A stretch of 9,883 nt of DNA from Desulforudis sp. (GTDB taxonomy: Bacteria; Bacillota; Desulfotomaculia; Desulfotomaculales; Desulforudaceae), in NCBI GenBank assembly GCA_014859075.1, contig JACUUW010000060.1, positions 1 through 9,883 of the forward strand, given 5' to 3'. Shown in pieces: positions 5,842-9,883 of the stretch; within the stretch, counting starts at the first letter, position 1, and each line of letters begins with the position of its first letter. The position numbers were made by a program, and so were the translations under genes. Below the pieces are notes generated by a model. That model had not been told where the DNA came from. It was given only the letters and a program-made list of their open reading frames with translations, and did no database searches.

Positions 5842-6756
5842 TTGCTCTACCGCGAAAGGGGTCTGTTCCTGCAGACACTGCACCCGGTCGTAATTTGTGC
5901 CTTTACGGCAGGCACCGTCCTGCTGGCGTTGGCATTCAGCCACCCGTTGTACCTGGCCGGACTTCTGGCGGTTTGCCTGGCGACCCTGGCGCGTCTGTGC
6001 ATCCTTAAGGACGCCGCCGGAGTGTTTTGGTTTTGCCTGCCGATCGTGGCTGTGATTCTGGTGGTCAATCCGTTGGTGGCGCCGGAAGGGGCCACGGTGC
6101 TCTGGCGGGGCCCCTCCGTACCGGTTCTGGGGACGTTGCGGGTTTCGTTGGAGGCCGTAGGCTTCGCACTGGCCATGGGCCTGCGCCTGTTGGTGATCCT
6201 AACCGCTTTCCTGGTGTACAGTGCCGCGCTCAACCCGGACCGAATGTTCAACCTGTTCAGCCGCTGCGTCCCGCGGGCCGCTGTCGTCTTCCTGCTGGCG
6301 CTGCGCGTATATCCGACCCTGCTGGAAGACTACTCCCGGATCCGGGAGGCCCAGACGGCCCGCGGAGTGGACTTCGAGGCCGGTTCCTGTGTCTCCCGGT
6401 TTTCCAGTCGACTCACGGTGGCCAAAGGGATGTTGGTGTCCTCCCTGGAACGGGCCCTGGAGATCGCCGAGAGTATGCACGCCCGGGGCTTCGGGTGCGG
6501 ACCCCGCACTTCTTATTCTTCCGAATGCTGGCGGCCCCGGGATCGGTTGGCCCTGGCCGGTGTACTGCTGGCCGTAACCGCCGGCGCGGCGGCTTTGATT
6601 TCCGGCGCGGCCGCCTATAATTTCTATCCGGCGCTGGACGCACCGCTCCGGCGGGAGGCCGTAATGCCATTGGTTCTCCTGGTACCGGCGCTTCTGGTTC
6701 CGGTCTTACTGCAGTGGGGGTGGACCCGTTGGCCCTGGTTACGGTCCAAAATCTGA
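5842..6756 (+). CDS. ecfT: ECF transporter transmembrane component (EcfT / CbiQ family)
   Basis: A protein of 304 residues from TTG 5842, with AGAGGGG 11 nt upstream; the opening LYRERGLFLQTLHP matches the family's usual Y-R-x-L-H-x-hP start. Hydrophobic segments are at about 15-32, 34-52, 62-80, 103-127, 146-160, 236-257 and 273-291. The long cytoplasmic coupling region carries both expected Ala-Arg-Gly motifs: A173-R174-G175 in AQTARGVDFEAG and A214-R215-G216 in SMHARGFG. These dock on the two ATPase subunits. It would join the S component and ATPases into an importer. The gene starts 25 bp after the toroid gene, and its end overlaps the ATPase gene. CbiQ of a cobalt importer is the related alternative, but no CbiM or CbiN is present and the S component is of a different type. 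Confidence 0.92.
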   Translation: MLYRERGLFLQTLHPVVICAFTAGTVLLALAFSHPLYLAGLLAVCLATLARLCILKDAAGVFWFCLPIVAVILVVNPLVAPEGATVLWRGPSVPVLGTLRVSLEAVGFALAMGLRLLVILTAFLVYSAALNPDRMFNLFSRCVPRAAVVFLLALRVYPTLLEDYSRIREAQTARGVDFEAGSCVSRFSSRLTVAKGMLVSSLERALEIAESMHARGFGCGPRTSYSSECWRPRDRLALAGVLLAVTAGAAALISGAAAYNFYPALDAPLRREAVMPLVLLVPALLVPVLLQWGWTRWPWLRSKI

Positions 6757-8384
6757 ACTACCGTTACCCCACAGAAGGCCGCCCGGCCTTGCACCGGGTG
6801 AATCTCCGGGTGCGCGAAGGGGAATTCCTGCTGGTCGTCGGGCCGTCCGGCGGCGGGAAGTCGTCCCTGGGGCGGGCGCTGGCCGGTCTGTTGCCCCGGT
6901 TCCACGGGGGCACGTTCGGCGGGCGCGTCCGCTACGGCGGGCGTGACCTGGACACCATCGCCCCGCGGGAGTTAGCCCGCACGGTGGGCATCGTCTTCCA
7001 GGACCCGGAGAAACAGCTGGTCGCCACCACCGTGGAGCGCGAGCTGGTCTTCGGCCTGGAGAACCTGGGTCTGGAGCTGAACGAGATGCGGCGGCGGGTG
7101 GCCGAAACGCTTGACTTCGTGGGTTTGGGGCACCTGCGCCACGCCCGGGTGCACGCTCTTTCCGGCGGGCAGCAGCAGAAGGTCTGCCTGGCGGCCGTCC
7201 TGGCCATGCGCCCGCGGGTGCTGGTCTTGGACGAGCCGACTTCGCAGCTCGACCCGGGGGCCGCCGAGGACTTCCTGCACACCTTGCGGCGCCTCAACGA
7301 AGAACTGGGCCTGACCGTCGTGTTGATCGAACACCGCCTGGAACGCTGCTTTCATCTGGCCGACCGGGTGGTGCTGATGGAAGGAGGCGAGGTGGTCCTG
7401 GACGGGCCGCCCGCCGAAGTGGCCGCGGCGGCCACGGCCCGGAACCTGCCGTTTGTGCCGGCGATGACGCGGGTTTTTGCCCGGGCCGGGTTTTCCAGCC
7501 CGCCGCTGACGGTGCGGGAGGGGCGGCGTATTCTCCGTACCCTGGACGGAGCGCCCGAAAAACCCCCCGCCGGCCCGGACGTGGCGGCGGGACCGGTTGA
7601 ACCGGCGGCCAGCCTGGAAAAGGTGTGGTACGTTTACCCTGGCGGTCTGGAAGCCCTGCACGATTGCACCTGGCAGGTGCCCCGGGGGCGGCTGGTGGCC
7701 GTCTTCGGCGCGAACGGGGCGGGCAAGACCACGGTCTTGAAGCACCTCGCCGGACTGCTCCGGCCGAGCCGGGGCAAGGTGACCGTCCTCGGACGGGACA
7801 CCCGTACCGAGAATGCGGCCCGGATGGCGCGGCGGGTGGCCTACCTGGCCCAGAACCCTCAGGACTATTTGCTCCGCGACACGGTGCTCGGGGAACTGCA
7901 GTTTTCCGTGCGTCAGCTGGGTGGACGGCCGGAAACGGTGGACCGGGTGGTCGGCCTCTTGGGTCTTGAGCCGTTCCGGGATGCCAATCCACGCGACCTC
8001 AGCGTCGGGGAGCGCCAAGTGGCGGCCCTTGGTGCGTTGCTGGCGGCCGATCCGGAGGTACTGCTTCTGGATGAGCCGACCAGGGGACTGGACCCCGCCT
8101 GGAAGGCCAGGCTGGGACGTACCCTGAAGGACCTGCAGTCGCAGGGACATACGGTGGTTTTGGCCACTCACGACATCGATTTCGCGGCCGAATGGGCCGG
8201 GGAGGCGGTGGTGGTGTCCGGGGGCCGGACGTCCGGCCAAGGGGCCCTGCCGGCGGTGCTGGACGGGGCGCTGTTCTACAATTCCCAGATCGGCCGGTTG
8301 TTTACCGGTATTGCACCCGTGTATACGGCCGTGGACGCGGAACGTTGGCTGGAGGCAAAGTGTCGTGCGGCCGCCGTTCGCTAG
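6714..8384 (+). CDS. Fused double ABC ATPase of an ECF transporter (EcfA-EcfA' in one chain)
   Basis: Two complete ABC domains lie in one chain of about 556 residues. Domain 1: Walker A GPSGGGKSS (43-51), Q-loop Q96 in FQDPEKQL, signature LSGGQQQ (149-155), Walker B VLVLDEP (169-175), H207. Domain 2 (from about 299): Walker A GANGAGKTT (332-340), Q-loop Q380, signature LSVGERQ (429-435), Walker B LLLDEP (450-455), H486. A Pro/Ala-rich linker of about 20 residues (280-300) joins them. They hydrolyse ATP to drive the importer and contact EcfT. Start is uncertain: GTG 6714, GTG 6720 and TTG 6729 are all in frame. TTG 6729 has the best SD (GGGGGTGG, 5 nt before) and gives a natural LALVTVQNLNYRYP opening. 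All three overlap the end of ecfT, implying translational coupling. Most Firmicute general ECF modules use two separate ATPase genes; the fusion suggests a dedicated system. Confidence 0.93.
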   Translation: MGVDPLALVTVQNLNYRYPTEGRPALHRVNLRVREGEFLLVVGPSGGGKSSLGRALAGLLPRFHGGTFGGRVRYGGRDLDTIAPRELARTVGIVFQDPEKQLVATTVERELVFGLENLGLELNEMRRRVAETLDFVGLGHLRHARVHALSGGQQQKVCLAAVLAMRPRVLVLDEPTSQLDPGAAEDFLHTLRRLNEELGLTVVLIEHRLERCFHLADRVVLMEGGEVVLDGPPAEVAAAATARNLPFVPAMTRVFARAGFSSPPLTVREGRRILRTLDGAPEKPPAGPDVAAGPVEPAASLEKVWYVYPGGLEALHDCTWQVPRGRLVAVFGANGAGKTTVLKHLAGLLRPSRGKVTVLGRDTRTENAARMARRVAYLAQNPQDYLLRDTVLGELQFSVRQLGGRPETVDRVVGLLGLEPFRDANPRDLSVGERQVAALGALLAADPEVLLLDEPTRGLDPAWKARLGRTLKDLQSQGHTVVLATHDIDFAAEWAGEAVVVSGGRTSGQGALPAVLDGALFYNSQIGRLFTGIAPVYTAVDAERWLEAKCRAAAVR

Positions 8385-9105
8385 GTGGCGGTGGCTGCCG
8401 CCGGCGGTCATGACGGCGGCACTGGTGGCTGTCGCCCTTCTCGCGGCCGCCGGGGAACGGCTGAACTGGGGGGTTTTCGCCGCCCTGCTCGTGGTCGGGT
8501 TGCTCCTGGCCGGCTTCGTCCTCGTGGAACGACGCCGGTCGTCAACGCGTGAATTGGCGCTGGTGGCCACGCTGGCGGCCCTGACCGCCGCCGCCCGGTT
8601 GCCGTTTGCCGGTTTACCCGGCTTCCAACCCACCACTTTTCTCACCATTGTTTCCGGGGTCGCTTTCGGCCCGTGGGCCGGGTTTTCGGTGGGTGCCACC
8701 GCCGGCGCGCTATCGAACTTCTTTCTGGGACAGGGACCCTGGACCCCCTGGCAAATGCTCGGCTGGGGCTTGGCCGGGGCTTCGGCGGGAGCGCTGCGCC
8801 GTATTTTGTCCATTAGGCTTCCGTTTGTGCTGGCCGGCTTTGGGTTGGTCTGGGGTTATCTTTTCGGCTGGCTGGTAAACCTCTGGGTCTGGACTTCGGC
8901 GTTTCACCCGCTCTCCCTGGAGTCTTTCCTGGCCGTACAGGTCCTCAGTTTCGGGTTTGACACGGCCCATGCCCTGGGCAACGCTGTTTTCTGCCTGTTC
9001 TTCGGCCGCGAGGCCCTAAAGATCCTGGGCCGCTTCCGTGAGAAACTAGCCGTGCGGGAATGGTCCGAAAACGAGACGAAAAAAGAGGCCTCCGGTATAA
9101 AATAG
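8365..9105 (+). CDS. ECF transporter substrate-binding S component, CbrT-like (predicted cobalamin/corrinoid)
   Basis: A protein of 246 residues from GTG 8365, chosen for GGAGG at 8351-8355, 9 nt upstream; the start lies inside the ATPase gene, overlapping its end by 20 nt. Two hydrophobic helices (about 13-29 and 35-54) and a basic turn (ERRRSSTRE) precede the core. The core holds about six further segments: 64-78, 91-115, 128-146, 153-177, 187-203 and 205-215. The signature is RLPFAGLPGFQPTTFLTIVSG (78-98) and SNFFLGQGPWTPWQM (117-131), a pattern I associate with S components of the Cbr-type cobalamin transporters and their relatives. S components bind the vitamin within the membrane and topple through EcfT. 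Substrate assignment rests mainly on the B12 riboswitch and the transcobalamin-like partners. The C-terminal tail is polar and lysine/glutamate-rich. Confidence 0.85.
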   Translation: MRPPFARWRWLPPAVMTAALVAVALLAAAGERLNWGVFAALLVVGLLLAGFVLVERRRSSTRELALVATLAALTAAARLPFAGLPGFQPTTFLTIVSGVAFGPWAGFSVGATAGALSNFFLGQGPWTPWQMLGWGLAGASAGALRRILSIRLPFVLAGFGLVWGYLFGWLVNLWVWTSAFHPLSLESFLAVQVLSFGFDTAHALGNAVFCLFFGREALKILGRFREKLAVREWSENETKKEASGIK

Positions 9106-9117
9106 TTATTAATGAAA
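9096..9117 (+). promoter_or_regulatory. Possible -10 element just ahead of the last gene
   Basis: TATAAAAT at 9096-9103 ends about 8 nt before ATG 9112, and the only -35-like sequence at 17 nt is poor (GAGACG, 9073-9078). If used, the transcript would be leaderless or nearly so. The gene also lacks a recognisable SD, so either this or coupling to the upstream stop (TAG 9103-9105) must explain its expression. Confidence 0.25.
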
Positions 9118-9807
9118 ATACTCACCTACAACATTCAACACGGCCGGGGAACGGACGGGAGCGTCTCCCTGGAGCGGATTGCCGGGGTGATCGGCCATAC
9201 GGGGGCCGACCTGGTGGCCGTGCAGGAGGTCGATCGCCGCCGGTGGCGTTCCGGCCTGACACACCAGGCCCGGCGGCTGGGCCGCCTGCTGGACATGCGT
9301 TACGAGTTCTGCGGTACAATCGGGTGGTGGATTTTTGGATTCTACGGAAACGCAATGCTCAGCCGCCATCCAATATCGTTCCGCCGCTGCCACTTCCTGC
9401 CGGGACCGGGTGAGCCGCGCGGTCTGGTGACCGCCGGGATCAGGATCGGGGACGGGGAAGCCCACTTTCTTTGTGTCCACCTGGGACTCAGCGCCGAAGC
9501 CCGCCGGCAACAGATCGCCCGCCTGCTCGCGGTGGCGGGTGACCTTGACGGACCGCTCATCCTGGCCGGCGACTTCAACTGCCGCCCTGGCACCCCGGAA
9601 CTGGCGCCGGTGCTGCGCACCCTGACCGACACCTCCACCAACCCCGAAGGGGACCTTACCTTTCCCTCCATCAACCCCACCGCCCGGATCGACTACGTCT
9701 TTGTCTCCCCACACTGGCGGAGCCTGGCCTCGGGGACCGTGGACACCCAGGCGTCCGACCACCTCCCCTACTATGCCGAGATCACCCCGATCTGTGCCAG
9801 GCACTAA
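9112..9807 (+). CDS. Endonuclease/exonuclease/phosphatase (EEP) family protein
   Basis: A protein of 231 residues from ATG 9112. The whole EEP catalytic set is present: N7 in TYNIQHG, E39 in VAVQEVD, YGNAMLS (78-84), H123 in CVHLGLS, D154 and N156 in LAGDFN, D194 in RIDYVFVS, and D216-H217 in ASDHLPY. The family uses a divalent metal to cut phosphodiester or phosphomonoester bonds in DNA, lipids or small molecules. The VHLGLS...R..Q form resembles the short single-domain members rather than ExoIII. There is no signal peptide or membrane segment, so it is likely cytoplasmic. It follows the S-component gene by 6 bp on the same strand and may be read from the B12 operon, but nothing in the protein points to cobalamin. 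The start has no evident SD. The stop codon lies in the left arm of the inverted repeat at 9803. Confidence 0.88.
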   Translation: MKILTYNIQHGRGTDGSVSLERIAGVIGHTGADLVAVQEVDRRRWRSGLTHQARRLGRLLDMRYEFCGTIGWWIFGFYGNAMLSRHPISFRRCHFLPGPGEPRGLVTAGIRIGDGEAHFLCVHLGLSAEARRQQIARLLAVAGDLDGPLILAGDFNCRPGTPELAPVLRTLTDTSTNPEGDLTFPSINPTARIDYVFVSPHWRSLASGTVDTQASDHLPYYAEITPICARH

Positions 9808-9876
9808 CTTATTTACTTATTGACGACCATTGTCGGTGCCAGGTATCGGAGTACATCAATAAGTTAATAAGTTAGT
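9803..9876. repeat. AT-rich inverted repeat, possible terminator or small mobile repeat
   Basis: The 21-nt arms 9803-9823 and 9856-9876 are reverse complements at 20 of 21 positions, separated by 32 nt. The spacer holds a CGAC-CATT-GTCG hairpin (9824-9835) and GGTGCCAGGTATC (9835-9847). The arms are strikingly AT-rich against the GC-rich genome. As RNA the hairpin could end transcription of the EEP gene and protect its 3' end. The arm-plus-core layout is also that of REP-type or other miniature repeats. Confidence 0.65.
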
Positions 9877-9881
9877 AAGTT
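9858..9881 (+). repeat. Three tandem 8-mers AATAAGTT
   Basis: Copies at 9858-9865 and 9866-9873 are identical; the third, AGTAAGTT at 9874-9881, differs at one base. The run may go on past the window edge. The same two variants occur next to each other at 1211-1227. Confidence 0.7.
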
Positions 9882-9883
9882 AG

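Noticed and set aside
6972..8813. A 613-codon minus-strand open frame opposite the ATPase and S-component genes
   Set aside because: It lies antisense to two clearly recognisable genes with intact motifs, its translation is low-complexity and rich in Arg/Pro/Gly/Gln, and GC-rich codon bias readily creates such shadows.
5842..9105. A cobalt or nickel importer of the CbiMNQO type
   Set aside because: EcfT resembles CbiQ, but no CbiM/NikM or CbiN is present. The S component lacks the N-terminal metal-binding histidine start and instead has the GQGPWTPWQM pattern.
9109..9804. A 231-codon minus-strand open frame mirroring the EEP gene
   Set aside because: The plus strand carries the full EEP catalytic motif set; the minus frame is its mirror and shows none.

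Overview
The window looks like chromosomal DNA from a GC-rich Firmicute, most likely a Clostridia member of the Desulfotomaculum/Desulforudis kind. The grounds are strong GC bias, frequent GTG and TTG starts behind clear Shine-Dalgarno (SD) sequences, a TIGR04086-type membrane protein, a cobalamin riboswitch of Firmicute style, and short AT-rich intergenic repeats. This placement is an inference; no rRNA or other marker gene is present.

Layout. Positions 1-702 hold the C-terminal part of an M24 (Xaa-Pro) metallopeptidase whose 5' end lies outside the window. A small four-helix membrane protein (699-1100, minus) converges on it with overlapping stop codons. A two-gene minus-strand operon (1259-1762 and 2202-1782) encodes a pair of Gate/nucleoside-recognition-domain membrane proteins. 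The 2202-2527 gap holds a roughly 130-bp element with terminal inverted repeats (TIRs) and a strong internal hairpin. It is followed by a P-loop kinase-like protein (2528-3139, plus).

The core of the window is 3114-9105: a promoter candidate, a complete cobalamin riboswitch with a perfect B12 box, an intrinsic terminator, and then five tightly packed plus-strand genes. These are a DUF4430 (transcobalamin-C-terminal-like) lipoprotein, a secreted alpha/alpha-toroid protein resembling the intrinsic-factor/transcobalamin alpha domain, EcfT, a fused double ABC ATPase, and an ECF S component of the CbrT-like type. My reading is a B12-repressed cobalamin uptake system. In it, the two domains that form one animal B12 carrier protein are separate exported proteins, made with a complete ECF importer. 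An endonuclease/exonuclease/phosphatase-family gene (9112-9807) follows after 6 bp.

The right edge (9803-9883) is an AT-rich inverted repeat with tandem 8-mers. Related 8-mers and a similar GC-rich core occur at 1211-1250, which suggests a dispersed small repeat family.
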